The notes under the pieces are model-generated. The model was not told where the DNA came from. It saw nothing but the letters and a program-made list of their open reading frames with translations, and ran no database searches. A DNA stretch of 64,000 bases from Branchiostoma floridae (lineage: Eukaryota > Chordata > Leptocardii > Amphioxiformes > Branchiostomatidae), in NCBI RefSeq assembly GCF_000003815.2, contig NC_049979.1:22198285-22262284 (forward strand), given 5' to 3'. The stretch's first letter is position 1; each line of letters starts with the position of its first letter. This document shows, in pieces, positions 1-15,400 of this stretch. Both the position numbers and the translations under genes were made by a program.

Positions 1-391
1 TAGGGCATACTTAACACCCTTGGGCACTTAATCCTGGTCGAGAGGACAGATCTGAGTTGTGCAGTCTGGTATTCACAGTATTCAGACGTTGGTTAGAACT
101 ACAAGAAACTTCAAGCTCTACCTGTTAACTACCCTTGTAATCAATGAAAAAGTTCCCACTATGATGACATGTGCCACAAAAAGCATGTAAAAGCACCTAA
201 AGCACTTTCCCTGTTGCAAATAAAAAGGGTGGGTGGGTTGTTTTCTTTGCTCGCTCGCTTGCAAATTCAATTTGCACGCAGGAATCCTGCACGCAGGAAT
301 TTTCATCACGATCGCACGATTTGTTCTAGTTCTGGAGATACATTCCTGGAAACGCCCCTTCCTCACGCTCACATGCTACTGAAAACTGTAC
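1..391. other. UBR1/2 intron reaching the window edge
   Basis: No exon is visible. The short ORFs on both strands here lack splice or family support. A 13-base GAATCCTGCACGC-type direct repeat at about 281-300 is minor. Confidence 0.6.
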
Positions 392-491
392 CTGCATCGA
401 GGTCAGCAGTTCCACCATTATCTTGAAACCATTCAAGAACTTTCTCTTCAACTGGTCATTCCACTGGTCTGGTACCATGGACAGCACATAC
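392..491 (-). CDS. UBR1/2: UBR1/2 exon, last one in the window
   Basis: It reads [20 protein letters not shown] then [13 protein letters not shown]. The YVL...P..W...L...FL.GF...L.LL..MQ pattern matches UBR1/UBR2. It ends in phase 0 with donor CAG|GTACAG, so the gene continues left of base 1. Confidence 0.94.
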
Positions 492-3400
492 CTGAAAAAC
501 AAACAGACATGAAATATACAGCTAACAACAATATCATTCACATCTTCAGAACTTTTCATTGATTTTGTTATGCAAAAAGTAGTTTTCTTCTTCATTAGAC
601 TACTGGTACAAGTTAAATACAAATACTTCAGTTTGAACAAATATATCCAGGGAAGTTGCTGTTTGACCAATGAGAGCATCTACATGTCTGTTTAGTAATA
701 TTTGAATTCCTATGCTTTCATTTTGCATTTCTACATTTTGACAAAGGTGGGTGGGGCTCTGCCAATGGGATCAATCCATTATGACTTCTGACTTTCCCCA
801 TAATTTTCTGAGTGCACAAGTGTGTTAATGCTTCAGGCTTACTTGAGGTCCAACAGTGGGAACTGCAGCCTCCTGAAGTTCTTCTGTAGCTTCTCCCTGT
901 CCAGCAGGTACCTGCCGTGTCTACAGCTGGCACACTGGTCCAGGAACGTACGGATCACTATGGCCAGTAAGTCATGCTCCATGATCAGGTATCGAGCCTG
1001 GGATAAAGATGGCAAGGTGGTTTTGTGGTTAGAATGTCTAAGACCTATATCGCATTTCCAAATTGGGCAGCTTTCGGGAACAAAAAGTATATATTGAACT
1101 TAACAAGACATAAGAGAATAGTCGTAGGCATATTTGTGTGTGTTTTTACATATAGGCCACAGCAAGTAAATTTTATGGATGACATCCTCTGCAGACTGCA
1201 AAAATAGTGCGATAGGGCGGAAAAAAAACAAGATGTGTGAAAAAAAACAAGATGGCTACATTTTCAAAAATACAACATGTAGGTACCATAAAGTTGTGAT
1301 GAATGTTGTAACAAGAATTAAAGGGACAAAACATGGTATCAGAGCCAACAAGGCATTCAGTTCTGTATTCAAGACATGTACTGGTGTGGTAAAAGTGACA
1401 CTAGTGTGGTAGACTGGCATCACCAACAAAGTTGGTAACCACATTAATGCGCGCGCTGATGTCATCCATAAAATTTACTTGCTGTGGCCATACATTACTA
1501 TTATTGTTTCCACAAACAGCCCGACCAGGCCTTAGTTTGGAAATGTGGCATTAGCCTGAATCAAGCTTCAAGCAATCTTTCCATTGGCTGCTTGAAGGTT
1601 CATATCAAACACTTATAAGTTTGAAGGAAAATTTTAGAACATCCTAATCTGTTGATTTTGTACAAATTTGTAAGCATGGGCTGTTACCATGGTGTTAGGA
1701 GGAGGCCCAATAATCCCAGACAGTAATACATTGTGTTTTGTAGATATGGCTGGTGTTCACAGTCAATTACTTAATGATTCTGTTATCAAATGCCAAGCAG
1801 GCCTCGTTGCAGGTCCATTCTTACATTGATCATGCCATGATATCAAAGAACATTGTCACAATAGTTTCCTGAGGATCCTTTTGTATCTTAACCCTGAAAA
1901 AAAGTGGGTAAGTGACTTACAGAAGAGCAAGGGCAGCTTAAATGAACTGCACACCTCAGGACATAGCTCAATCATCCATGGTTTTCCCTGCTCTCTTACC
2001 TTACGTTTTCCAGAGGGGCATCGCCCCAACAGTAATGATCATAATTAGTTGAGTTTTGCTGGGCATTCATTAGAGTAGATCTCTACAGTCAGGTGGGGGC
2101 CATTCTGCTCCAGTTTGAGACACTCTTCTGTTTCAGTCGAATCCTTTATAACTATGTCCCAAAATTTAGTGCCTGGGCGCAGCTGAGAACTTTTTACACA
2201 TCCTTGTAGTGACAAAGGAAGGTTCACCAGGAGAGTAAACCATTTCCATTCACGGGTTTGAGACTTACCAGAGTGGGGACAGTGAAGATCTGGACAGACA
2301 GGGATATGATGGACACACCGTGGTCATGGTCATCAGCCATGAAGTCCTTCTGGACCTGGGGGTAGTTCTGTTTCAAAAAAAAAAGCCAACAATTAAAATC
2401 TATTGCAGTCTTTCACAAATATGATATGGAATAAAGTGAAAGTGGCACTGAATCAGTCTTAGCTCACAGAAGAGAATCCACTATCTTTCACTAGTGGCAC
2501 TGACAAAAGGTAGTGAATTCTACATGAAACGTCTGACTGTTTCCAAAATCATACCCAGTTGCTTGAGTAATTGCTACTTGGTGCATTTACAGGTTCATTG
2601 TACAGAAATTCTTAACTCTTTACAACAAAAACATTGAATCGTAGGCCATTGATAAATGCTCTGTCTAGGGACTAGAGCCCCTTCTAGTAGTGAGCATGTC
2701 AGGTGAGCAACAAGAGCCCCAGGATTCCAACTCCCAAACCTCTTTACCCAGAGGCAGGTAGCTAACCACTGGACTACACACATTACCTAACATAATCAAA
2801 CATAATACATTGAAAATAAACCAAAAAATCTCACCCTTGTGTACAGGACAGAAAACTGCTTCTTGCTCTCCTGATCCATAAGAAGACTACAGGAGAGAGA
2901 AATTGTCATCTAAATATTGAACAACCATACACAGTACTCTTATTATAGCCTTAAACAACAAAACATGCTCAGCATTCTTTGGTAATTCATAACAGGTTAT
3001 TGGTTTCTGCGTTACTACATTCTTAATGTGCTCTCCTACAGTTATTTTCTAATGGAGAGGTTCTGAAACGGTAGTGCTGAAATGTACATGTAAAGGCAGG
3101 AAACATAAGAAACAAAGCTTACTAACTCTGGGTCTCAGAAATATTGTACACTTACTAAACTATTGGAAGGCAATGTTTGCATGCATTTAACACATGTCTC
3201 AATAACACACCATGTACATTGTATAAAGCACAGTATCTATAAGCTGGTCCACAGCGAGAACTGTGCATGCTCGAGATCAAAAGTGAAAGCCCCAAACTTG
3301 TAAACAGGTCCTGTCCAGACTCTCTCTGGGGCGTTCAACTTCAACTCAATATTATCCTCGATACAACATACTTCACATGCACAGCTAAAACCATGAAATA

Positions 3401-6400
3401 CATGTAGCTTATTACTTAGGTCAACGTCAAACCATTGCCCTGCTCACCTGCCCATCATGATCTGGTGACACTGGACTCGAGCAGCTGGGAAGGGAAGCAA
3501 CAAGACATTCAGTTAGTAACAGATGATTGTACAGCTGTGCAGTATATTTCTTTACATTATAACTATGCCACGACGATGTTCAATATGTGTGCTCCACAAT
3601 GATATGTATTTTGTGGTATCTCACAGGCTTCTACATATACTTGTATATTACAAGGGCTTCCACAGAATAATTTGAATGCCACAACGTTGCGTGCAACACT
3701 GTACAAGTGTGTTGAACATCTGAATACCAGATTCCGATGTGCACAATGAAATTTATGTTCTTACAACGTACAACTTTTGTATCAGGACAACAAATTAATC
3801 GGATAGTGCATTCCTCATGACCTTGTTCCCAGACCTCTTTCTGATTGATTTGGCCACGGGGCAGTCAGACCCACATTTGGGCTGGTATCTTGGGTGATAC
3901 AGAACATGTATTCTCTATTTATCATAAATCCTTCTCTCTCAGTCTCTGTGAGTTTTCCGTATTTATAACTACAGAAGTGCAAGAGAATTCAGGGTAGTAC
4001 TGAGGAGGTAATACAGATGACATTAGACCAAAGTGATTGAGACTCACTCTTCCACAGTGCAGTGTCTGCCAACATGAGCCTCTCTACCACACAGGGGTCT
4101 CCTGTAGGGGGCTGCTGCAGCGCAGTGGTGCACAGGATATGTCTCAGGCCATCTGCAGCACAATGTACACATGTACAGTACAGTCAACAAGAAAATTATC
4201 TAGACCCCTCATCATTACTTTTAATAGTTCTGTTATACTGAAAATGGCTTTGTTCTTAACTACAGGTGCAAGTTGGGAACATTCTGAACATAAGTAACAG
4301 AGTACCATAGCATGGTAGAATTCTTATATTATATAAGTTATAAGCATTTTAACACAATGTATAGAAGAACAAATAGAAGATCTCAAACACAACTTTTTGT
4401 GGGTTTCTTGTGTTATTCATTATTGTGAATTTCTGGCTGGGCATTTTTCAACTGGCTCAAATATTTAAAGGCAAAAGATATGCCTATAGTGGCCAAATGA
4501 AGACAGGAACCTATGGTTCTGAGACCTTTCTGGGACCATTGACATAACTTCCTGTCAGTGTCCCAGACTGAATAGCATATAAGTAAGTGTGGAAAAATTA
4601 ATGCACAAACAGACTCACTAAAACTTAGTAAAAGCAGAAGTAGTTATAAAAAACTCCACTAAAATCCATGTGGACTAATTTCCAGCATAGTTCCGAATCT
4701 TTGGAACCTTTTAGAACCCTGACTCACTCCTCAAACTGAATTACATGTAGTACTACTCAATTTTAACAAGGAGGTTGAACCTCCTTGATTTTAATAAAAA
4801 GATCCATTGAAAAGGTGATAGGCAACATTTGCTATAATGGTAAACATCCTTCTTCTTTCTGCCATTCAAATCACAAGGTTTACCATGACTCTTCTTATAT
4901 TGGATGGGGAAATTTCAGAAAGCAGGACAACTTTTCAAAGTTTGATTAGTGCAGAATTACTCCTTCAGGCAAGTTGGAGAACCAATGCAAATCCAATTAA
5001 AAACAGGCCTGTGAAGAGGTCACATCCCTGAAGGGCCCTGATTACATTACCTTTGAGAAATTGGATTGGAGGTGTCAACTCTGCCTCTTCAGTGGTTCAG
5101 TCTCTCAAAGCCACAATTAAAAAGAGTGCTGATGAGCCCTTGTTAAAAGTTCTAATAGGGATGGTGTCAGATTGCTATCCATCACTGACTGCAACACTAC
5201 CTGTAATTTGTACATACATCACACTAGTCCTGTCAGCGTGTTTAAGGTCTTATTGCTGTATAATTCCAAGTGTATACAATACTTTAAAAGAGTTTGGTCT
5301 AAACTAAAAAAAAAGTATGTGTTTATGTTGACAATGGATCCCCTTGATTAAAGCTTGTTTATTACAGACAGGATTAGGTGGGAAAGTTGGGGCACCTACG
5401 CCATTATCGGACGTGTAGGTTTTTTGTCCTGAGGGTCAGGCTCAGGTAGCAAGAGGGGTAGATTTGGGGGGACATCTTTTTATTGCCTTAAGAACGCTTG
5501 TGTGCTTGCATTAGAAAGCAATACATCTCCAGAAAACTCCTTGCTTATTGGATGTGTGGCCAAAGTGATGAGTGCGTATTTACTCATTAAAACCAAAGGT
5601 ACAGCCTAATTGTTGGAAGGCCAGTCCTTCCTCATTTGCCACATTTCATCACCATTTCACACATCCTAACCAAGGTTGGGAACTCCCTAAGAGGTTTGAC
5701 AAACCCAAACGCAATAAAGGACCCTTACAGCAATAGCTAACTGTTCATTCATCCATGGACTTTCTTTCACTCCTCATTGTGACTTCGTTGAATAGACAAA
5801 TTACAATGCTATCTTATTTTCGTGGTGATGCAGGCATTGCTGTGTTTGAAACTCCTGCGGGTCCGCACAAAATGAAAACAGATCAGGTAACTCGTAACTG
5901 CTCTCCGCTCACCCCAGCCCATCTCCAAAGTTTTAAACTTCAAATGCTGCCTATAGAGGTAAGGACACATAATTGGGAGTCTGTATGCCTTTTTACATGT
6001 TTAAGTGTTATCAGCCATTTAAATTCCACGTAATTCTTAGCAGGACTCAAATTCAACATGCATAGTGTAGTAGATACATTCCACATACAGCGTAATCAGC
6101 ATTTGAATTTAAGCATAAAGCAAAGCCGGCCTCACAAAGTTAACTTAAGATGTAGCCGCTGCTTTCTATATTTAGGGTAGACCATCAACAGTATACCCCA
6201 TGCCCCCCTTATTGAAAACCATAGAAATGAAAAATATGTAGGAAGTCAAATGTCAGCTGCCACAGATGATGACATTTTCTTCCTGTTAGCAAAAATCAAC
6301 TTCACAAAACTTTGTTATTCAAAATCTTGGACCTACTAACTGAGTACTGCATGTTTCATACTGAAAGAGATAAATGCTGCAAGAGCCTGTTTTGTATTAA

Positions 6401-9400
6401 AAACCTGCTAAACCCACTCCCTACTGACTTATACTGGGAATCATAAAACATTAACGTACATTCAATGAAAACCAAGCATGCACAAAGTCAATTTTAACTG
6501 CCAAAGATGAGAAAGGTTTATCATTCATTTTGCAATTGCAAAATTTGACTTCCTGCTGTAACATCCGTTTAGTATGAACGTGTCTCTGCCATAGTCAAAA
6601 CAACCATAATCAGTATAATTTGACATTTGATAATTCCCGTACACTGAACTAAATTCTCAATTCTAAATTACAGTTAACTATATAGAATTTGGACTGCAAA
6701 TTACTTGTACATAGATGTGACTGGCTGTTCAGTGTAATATAACCAACTGCTCCCCAGTTTGCTTGGGGAGTGGTTGTTACCAAAGTCCAGGGATGGTCCT
6801 AAAAGTGTGACATATACTGTAGGCTTAAAGCAGCTATCAAAAGTTAGGCTTGGTACAAAGGAGGAGAGAAAGTTACTACCACCAGAAATATTCTGAAATA
6901 TTGACCATAAAATCATCAAAAGCACGGAACATAGCAAAGAGAGAGACCTCCTTTTTTAATTACCTTTCTCAATTTGGGCTGCACACTATATAGGGCACAT
7001 TTTGTAGGTGATTATCAAAGGACCAAATATTGAGAAAATAATGTACAACGTAACATGCCTAAGGTAGCTTTGATACAAAGAAATCTGTTAAATTATTACC
7101 ACCCAGAAAAAGTCTGAAATACTACACAGAAAGTCATCAAAGTGTTCTTACTTAATCTATATTGACAGTTTGGGCAGCACAGTGGATGAGGTGCTTTCCT
7201 GTCATGATTATCAAAGTTAATATGTAGTGATAAGGTCATAAAAATCCCTAAAATAGTTAACTACTACCTCCACAAAATAGTCTCTGATATTATGAAGAAA
7301 GGCATTAAAAGTAGGCCAAAAGGGGCTTAAAAGTTACTTAATATTGATATGTAAATCCTGAAATGTTTGTTGTGGTTTTATTTTCGCATTTTTTGTTGTG
7401 ACCACTCTACTGTGAATCGGTGACACTACACTGTGAAAACCTCTCCTTCTACCACAAATTTAAGTCCCTGCAAAAATAGAATGAAAAATCCTTTGGTCCA
7501 GTCTGGTCTAGTTTGTCTGGTTTGGTCCATCCTATTTGGCCCATCTGGTCTGATCCTTTGTTAGGTTAATCAGGACATTTTTGGGCACATTTTTTTCCTG
7601 TCAGCAACATCATCATCGGTTGACGTGCTTACACGTGACGGAGTTATACCACCCCTTATGCCATGGGTGACATACCCTTTTGCTGCTGATCACAAGACGG
7701 GGATGCGCCAGGTCTACTATCCAGGTGAATGGTGCAAATCACCGTATGGCTGATACATGCGAGAAGGAGGTTCACCAGGTCTCAGTCCAGGTGATTTGAA
7801 GTGAATCATCAACTCCAGACAGAAGGGATTTGCACCATTGCACACTGGGACATGCCCCTACTCTGTTTGACCATCTGACCACAATATGTACATGTACAAG
7901 GCCTTACCTGAATGGTTGACGACTTGCCCCAGCCAATTCAGCACTTTTTGTGCGAATGCCTGATGTGCACACACAGACGTGTGCATCACCTCCACCTTCA
8001 GGGGCTTGGAGCGCACTGATGATGTGCTCTTCTGGAGACCAATAAAACAGTTACAAAGTTATGATTATTCTATATTGTGGATTTTATTGCGCTCAACTTG
8101 TTGAAGTGCAATCGTAACAACTAATGGGATATCATGTAAGGGCCACAAACAACCTTTCCACTTATATATAACACAAGGCAAGCAAGGCAGTAATAACACA
8201 GACATGATTGATCAAATGTGTGGTTGTGTTGTATTTTACAGTGCCATCACAAAGGTAAGAAATTTTTTTAATTATTCAAATAAGAAAAAAGACACTATGC
8301 TGGAAGGACACAGGTCTACTTGCAAAGTCACCATAAATGGCACGACAGCCTTTCCATACACTTGATCTCTACATGCAGCAGAGAAGAGATCTTCAGTAGA
8401 TACATGTGATGAACATTCCCAATGGACTTTTGATTAAATCTCCATATTTTTGAGACAAGCTTTGCACAAAAAAAGCAGCCCAGATTAGTTACCATCGATC
8501 TGACAGATAGTGACTGACAGTCCCTAATATAATTCATAGCCAACCAATCACAAAGTTCCAATAACTCATGCTGATTGTGGGGATACTGCATGTACATGTT
8601 GTAATTACAAGGTCAGGCTTAACCATGGAAAATTGCCCTCCGAAGTCTGTGAAATTAATTTTGACACAGAGGAAGTTCAAGCTTTGCTGGATAACCACAC
8701 GTTACTGATACTGATAGTACAGAAATGTCCCATCATGTTATGGAAATCCAGTTACATGTAGTATGTTTATTCATGGACAAGACAAGATTTGGGGTTTCAC
8801 AGGTTCTGGACTTGTAGACCTCAAAGACAGTATGTACATGGTAAAGAACTTGGTATAAAGGCCTTTTAGAATGTTATTACAGTCAAAACTGCTCAAAGAT
8901 GACCACCCAGGGACCAATAAAATCTGCTCTATGTGTGCAAGATGTCACTATGACAGTTTTCTTATGTCAATGAGACAGTTTATCGAGGGGACCACTAGGA
9001 AGTGGTCACGTTTGCCAGGTGATCCTAATGTGGAAATGATAGCTTGTACAGGTTTGAGAAAATATGTATGGGGTTTCCTTTACAAATGAAGAAGTTAGGT
9101 ATACAACTTAGTGATTGTCTTTGCAGTTCTTTAACATGGCAGTAAAGGCATAAGACAAGGCAAAGTTCTTTTTTTTTGTGTCATCTTAAGGTGAAGTATA
9201 ATTTTTTTCCAAGTAGCAAATAGTGCAACATGGCTTTGCTATGTCTCATGTTTTTAAAATGTAGTTTAGCACATCAGGTCACCCCTATTCTTCTTGAAGT
9301 GTGTTGGGCTCTTTTACATGCAGGGGTTTGATGCTTTTAAGCTAGTATTCCTGAAACTCCCTCATACGCTGGGCTGCTGGCTGTACGTCACCATCCAAAA

Positions 9401-12400
9401 TGACTAATGTCCAAGCTGGGGCCAACCCTGGGATCGAACCATCGCCCACGGATCCTTGGAATTTCAATTCATATTGCAAAGCAGTTGGAGTTCTTACCCC
9501 TTACACCACCAGGATAAAAAGAAATTTCAACAAACAATTTAAAAAAAAAACCCTTGCAGTCAGTCTTTAAAGAAAGATGCTTTTAACAAAGTACCAATGT
9601 CTACCTGAATGACAGTGCGGGCCTCGTCACAGCTTTTTCGGTTGCCATATCTGACGGAGCTTCTCCCCTGTAAAGAAATATCATCCATGAGTCGTTCATG
9701 ATTTTTAGGGTAAACCCAGTTTAGCCAGCATTTACATGATGTTTTGTGTTCAAGATTAAACTAAAACAAAAAATCAAATACAATGTCTTTTGTAAAGAAT
9801 ATACACCCATAAGCCATTTGAATTACACATGCACAGCAAAATACATTGTAGGTAATCTGTCAAAGTTGAAGACCCTTGTGACATAAAACAAAACTTATCT
9901 AGACATGCATTAATCATGATCTAAACAAGAACTGGCCTACACCTTAACCATAATGCATATCGATGTGCATGGTTAATCAGTCATCAGACTTACATGATTG
10001 TGTATTTCTAAATGCTGGAAGAATGTTTTATGTTTTTCCCCCTACCTCTCTGTCCACCACAGTGGCAAACTCGACTGCTTCCTTCGACTCGCAATTTATG
10101 GCTTTTGTCAAGGCATTGATGACCTGTGGGGGGAGGAGGGGGGTATATCATTGCAAAAATATGTTTCTAATCTACAACTTAGCTACAGAATTGCTTCTAT
10201 TGTGAACACTGTAAAAACCTCCTTTTCCCTTCTACCATGAAACAAAGCCTTCATGGAATTAACAGTTACTGAATGTACCGCTACTGTAGCTTGCACTTTT
10301 CCTCCAACAAGATGAATTTTCAAATGACAAAAGCTTATTAATAACTTTACTGACTCCTACCTGAAATAAAGTTGAACTGTAATCTCCAACAGAAGAATTT
10401 TGTGTGTCCAACTCCAACTCTAGTCTTAGTCCAGGAATGAGAAGTGGAACATTTTGAATCCAATTTTTTGTGTGTTGGAAATGACAGTTCACCTTGCTTC
10501 CGAATGATTTCTACTAACACAGATGAACTTTCAGGCTGACTTCCTACCTGTTCATAAGTGTGGATCTCATCATTGAACAGCATTGTCACGTATGTATTCT
10601 GGGAAACACTGCATGGGGAGAAAAACAGTTTTTAAAAGATACAGAAATGATAAAAATACCTCCTCGCCAAGATTTGACTGTAGTCAAATCTTAAGTGATA
10701 ATGATATCATACCAGTCTAGCTGCTCAATGGACAAATGAGGTACTCGTTCACTTTTACATTATTAACAACTTCAATCTACCATGGAAATTCCCCTGGCTT
10801 TTTTTAACAAGTACAATGAACAATGGACTAAGGCATAAAGTTCTGTCCTATGGCCTGTAACCCTTTCCAGTAGCATGCAAGTGAGTATGCTAATACTAAA
10901 AGTTAGTAGAAGGTCAGATAATGTTCCCTTTGAATATACAACACTGCAAGACAATTTGACAAATCTTTGACAGTCTGCAACTTTTCTTGCATAGATCAAT
11001 ACTTTTTGCCTACTTGAATCCATTTAAGTGACTCATCCTTGAAGAGTTGATGTCAGTATTAAAAACAACTCAAAACTAATTTAGGATTTTAAAGAAATGA
11101 GTCCGACCATAACTACCACCTACCAACCAAGGCCGTCATCAGTGATAGTAGTTTTCCGGGAACTGAAATGTCCCATTTGGAGAGTCCAATAATACCATGA
11201 ATTAGATACTAAGAGGGTGTCAGCTATTAGAGCAATTTGTGCACTTAAGTAAATGAGGACAACATTACAGGCTCACAAGTATTAAACCAGGAGTTAACTT
11301 CATCCTTCAGTCCTCTTGGTGCAAACACAAAATAGACACTTCTTTGATTTGTGGGATTTTTGAAATCTGTTAATCAATATTATCTTTATAGCTTCATCTT
11401 GTTCTTCCTCTCATCATTCTCAATAAAGGTCTGGCATGATGTTAGTCCATGTACACTTGTAGCTTGTAAACAAGGCTGTGCTGCTGCTTATGTCTATAGC
11501 CAAACTCAAAGGGCCCCCTACTCTTCATAACAAGTATGTTGTTGTTGTGTGTTGGGCTCTCTAAGTCTAACATGCAGAAGTTTGATGCCTGAGGCTCCAT
11601 ACACAAAGGTTGATGGCTATACATCACCATCCGAAATGACAAATCCCTTACAATATCAAATTCCTTACAATGCATTAGGTGAAGTTAGTTACATGCTAGG
11701 TTAAGTGCTCCAGTGAATCTATTCCTAAACATGTCTTCCAAGCCCTGAGTAGCCATCTTATAGAGATAACCTTCAGTGTCCAATATAAAAGTTCTCAACA
11801 CCCTGTCCTCCATATCAGATGTCATATCACTTGTCTCATAAAGGCATCACTCATCATCTACAAGTCAGTGAGAAGGAACGGGCATGTCCCTGACACAGAA
11901 GTCCTTAATACAGTACCATATCCCTGACCTCACCACAGCTGATATATCTTCCCACATTGTGTCCCTCCTACGCACACATCCCACAGTGCCTATAGAGATT
12001 TAATATGGCCGTGATGACGGGGTTACTCCAGGCCATTGTGCTGCGGCACAAACTAATGGAGGAATACACACACATCGTACAAAGCTGTGCTAATGAACGG
12101 GTCGATCTTTAAAGGGGATGGAGGCAGCGTATGGAAAGCCCTGCCCTGGATCAGTAGTAATTTTATCCATACTTAATTAATGATAAGGTGCTGCTCGGCC
12201 AAGCCTTGTCCTGTATCTGTGATAAGGTGGGGAAACCTTGGGAGATACTGCTGTGTTGGTGGGGCAACTATCTCTTAATGTGCTTAGTCTATCAACAGAT
12301 CTGCAGACAACGTTATTGGAAATATCCTGTCTACAAAGACAAGATCTATGAAACAGGACACACTGATGAAGGAAATACTAGTCTTTGTATCAACTTTTTG

Positions 12401-15400
12401 TTGTAACAAAGACATATTTTATCCCTAACCATGCAATTTTTAACATGGCTTGAAGTACTGGATACACAGGAAATACTGAATTTGAGCCCTGCTCTAGACT
12501 GTACAGACCTAGGTTCCAGGTCCTGGGGTAGTCCGCCCATCTGCTCCCACAGCAGCATGTCCACAGCATACTGCAGGGCAATCTTCAGTACCTCCCAGGC
12601 ACGGGCAGCAACGTCTGGGGGAAGCTTTTCTATCGGGTTCTAAAAAACATGATATACATATATATATTTATGACAATAATTAGGTTTATTGCATAATCAT
12701 GCCCAATTGATGCATTGAGATACATGAACAAAAGAATAATTAATAAAACTACATGTATGCTATGCTTTATCAATATCTATACTAAACATGCTTCTTCTTT
12801 TTTCTTACAATGCAGTACAGTATGTGATTTGTTGGATTTCTGAGACACAGAATGGCTGAAAATTGAATGTCTTGTACAAGGCATTCAACATAAAGGTCAG
12901 ATCTGTATTTCGTGTAAGCAGCTTTCTCTCTTCAGTTTCCTGGTCCTGTGTTACCAAAAATGACTGTCAGTATTCTCATCATGGGATTCGGGTGCCCTCG
13001 GGATTCGGGTGCCCTCCAAGCTGCTTTATCAGCCTTCAACAGCCAACTGACAAGAAAGTTAACTCAACATGGTACCTGATGGCTAAATCACACTTCTCGC
13101 AATCCTACCACTGATCAGCCTGACCGTAAGAGATTGTTTAACACACTACCTGGTTGCCATTTACCTGACTCTGTTGTCCAAGTCCCTGTTTGTGGATGTC
13201 ACACCAGGGATCCTGCTTCCATGCCTCCACATCACCACAGTCACAGTACCCACCACCTCCAGACGTACTCATCTGTGGGAACATACAAATGTAGGACATT
13301 ACATCAGCAACATCATACGTCCTTTGTACTGTATGTTAATCATAACAAACTGGCACAGTTTCACCCCAGTTTTGTACAGTATGTATGAGCTATGTAAGAC
13401 CAGACTAGATTTTATCCTAAATGTTAAGTATCTTTCCCAAGTCCCAAGTGTACAACATTGGAGCCTTCTAGAGATTTGTACTGAGAACTTTTAGATTTTA
13501 AGTCATAAACCATAACCACAAGACCACCATCTTGTGTGTGTATCATTTTCTCCCTCACTTCCTGACACTCTAATGTATTATAATATCTACCAACCCTCAA
13601 GCACACAAACATTCAGACACATGAAAAACAAAACCTCCATACACGTAGTACATGTACACAGGCAAGAAGCAGTGTGCATGATTGTGCCAGGCAAGAAACA
13701 ACTAGAAGTCTACCTTGATTAAGTTACCCCTCAGAGAACCGCACTTCTACCATCAATGATGCTCACTGCCACACTTTTGATCTATACTGATTTATTGAGA
13801 GACTGTCCCAGATGCTACTTAATTGGACACACTTTTCCCATTGATATCACCTCTTGTGTGCCATTTAACAGCATGAACCAAATAGTGCTGATCCTCTATC
13901 TATACCCGCTCAAGGCTAAACATATCAATGTATCTGTCCACCCGGGGACTACCAGTTAAGTGCAGCGGATCAGAAGTTAAACAAGTAATCTGTTCTGGCA
14001 GTACAAAGCTCTGGTCAGCCATATTTCCTGCGCAGAGCTTTGCTGAGGGAGTTCTGAGCCTGATGAGTGGCTGTATGCAGGCTGGATGGCCACTGTCTCC
14101 AGAGGCAAGCTTTTTGCTATACAAGCTCCTCTTTCACTCCTACACTGTAGGTCCTCCTCGGGTCAATTTTCAACTCTATCCCCATTCCCTTGATGGCCGT
14201 ATGGTGGTAATACTTCAGCAAACAAACTGTTTCACAAATTCAAAGGAATTGCCTATCTTTTATCTGTGACGCTGCAACAAATTCCAATAAATGCAAGATT
14301 CATCAGAGCTCCTAGTCAGAATACTGGCTTCATATGCACTTTTGTGCACCCAAAATTGCAGCTGTGTACCTCATTTTTGACTGAGGGCTCACTGGTGCAC
14401 TTAGAATATTAGATAGTTAGATATATAATGTCAAATATCTAAGTATAGAGTTACGTAGCTCAAGGTACAGTTGTGTGCATATACATGTACTAGCGTGGAA
14501 CATATTTTTGACACAAATACAAGTGTCAGGAAAAAACTTTTGCGATACCAATTGCGTAAATTTTTAAGTTAGCCATACAACTGGGGGTCAGTGCCACATA
14601 TTAAAGCTTGTAACTGGGTTGGCAGATTTTTTTCTGACATTCTTCTTAATTTCAAGTTATGCAAACTGTTTCTGATCACCTAAATTTTTAGGTTTGGCAT
14701 ACCAGTCCATGAGTCCACCTATTCCTAAAAGGTGAATTTACAGCCCTGCACATGACGTAACAAAATATAGATATATTTAAAGACCTATAACACAATGCAT
14801 GTAATGTATTAAAGATAATTACTGTTGGCTTACAAATGTATGTAATAAGGTACACATATCGTTGATACATTGCTTCAGCCCTAATGGTGTCAGTACAAGG
14901 ACTGAACAAGATTGGACAAGATAAAGAAGATACACGTTCCCATCTGTACTGACTTCTTAGACTGTCATCTAACAACCAGCATTAAGACACCAAAGGGATT
15001 AACCAGTGTCTTCAACTCATCTCTTCTGATTTAAGAAACTGCATAAGATGCCATTCTCACGGCTTATAGATAAATAGGTGGGTGACATTTTATACAAGTA
15101 TCTTTGACATGTTTGCTTGGATGTCAAAACTAGTGATGATATGACGAATATCGAGAGTTACCAAAGGCTGGCTGTTCATTTTTGGGAATACTTACATGTA
15201 GGCGCACTAGTGCACCCATAAGTCAAACTTTTGCTACACAGAAAATATATTGGGAGTGCAACAAAATATAGCAGTAGAGTGTCAGCAAAACCTAATGAAC
15301 CTTCTTCAAACCTAAACCTGGACTAAATTGTTTGTGAAAACTTGTGGNNNNNNNNNNNNNNNNNNNNNNNNNNNNNNNNNNNNNNNNNNNNNNNNNNNNN

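Larger units (their letters stand above)
4153..7907. other. large UBR1/2 intron
   Basis: A 3.8-kb intron with no exon. It contains the micro-palindrome at 4767-4787, an AACCAACTGCTCCCC/GGGGAGTGGTT hairpin near 6739-6775 and a diverged MITE copy at about 7350-7475. At 7600-7860 there is an unexplained moderately GC-rich stretch with repeated CCAGGTGA words. Confidence 0.6.

Noticed and set aside
9430-9510. Functional tRNA gene on the minus strand
   Set aside because: A-box and B-box words are present, but the arms do not form a cloverleaf and the flank matches a SINE body copied elsewhere.
10670-10693. 24-bp palindrome AAGATTTGACT/AGTCAAATCTT as a fifth micro-palindrome
   Set aside because: The arm sequence is different and there is no 7-bp direct repeat on its flanks.
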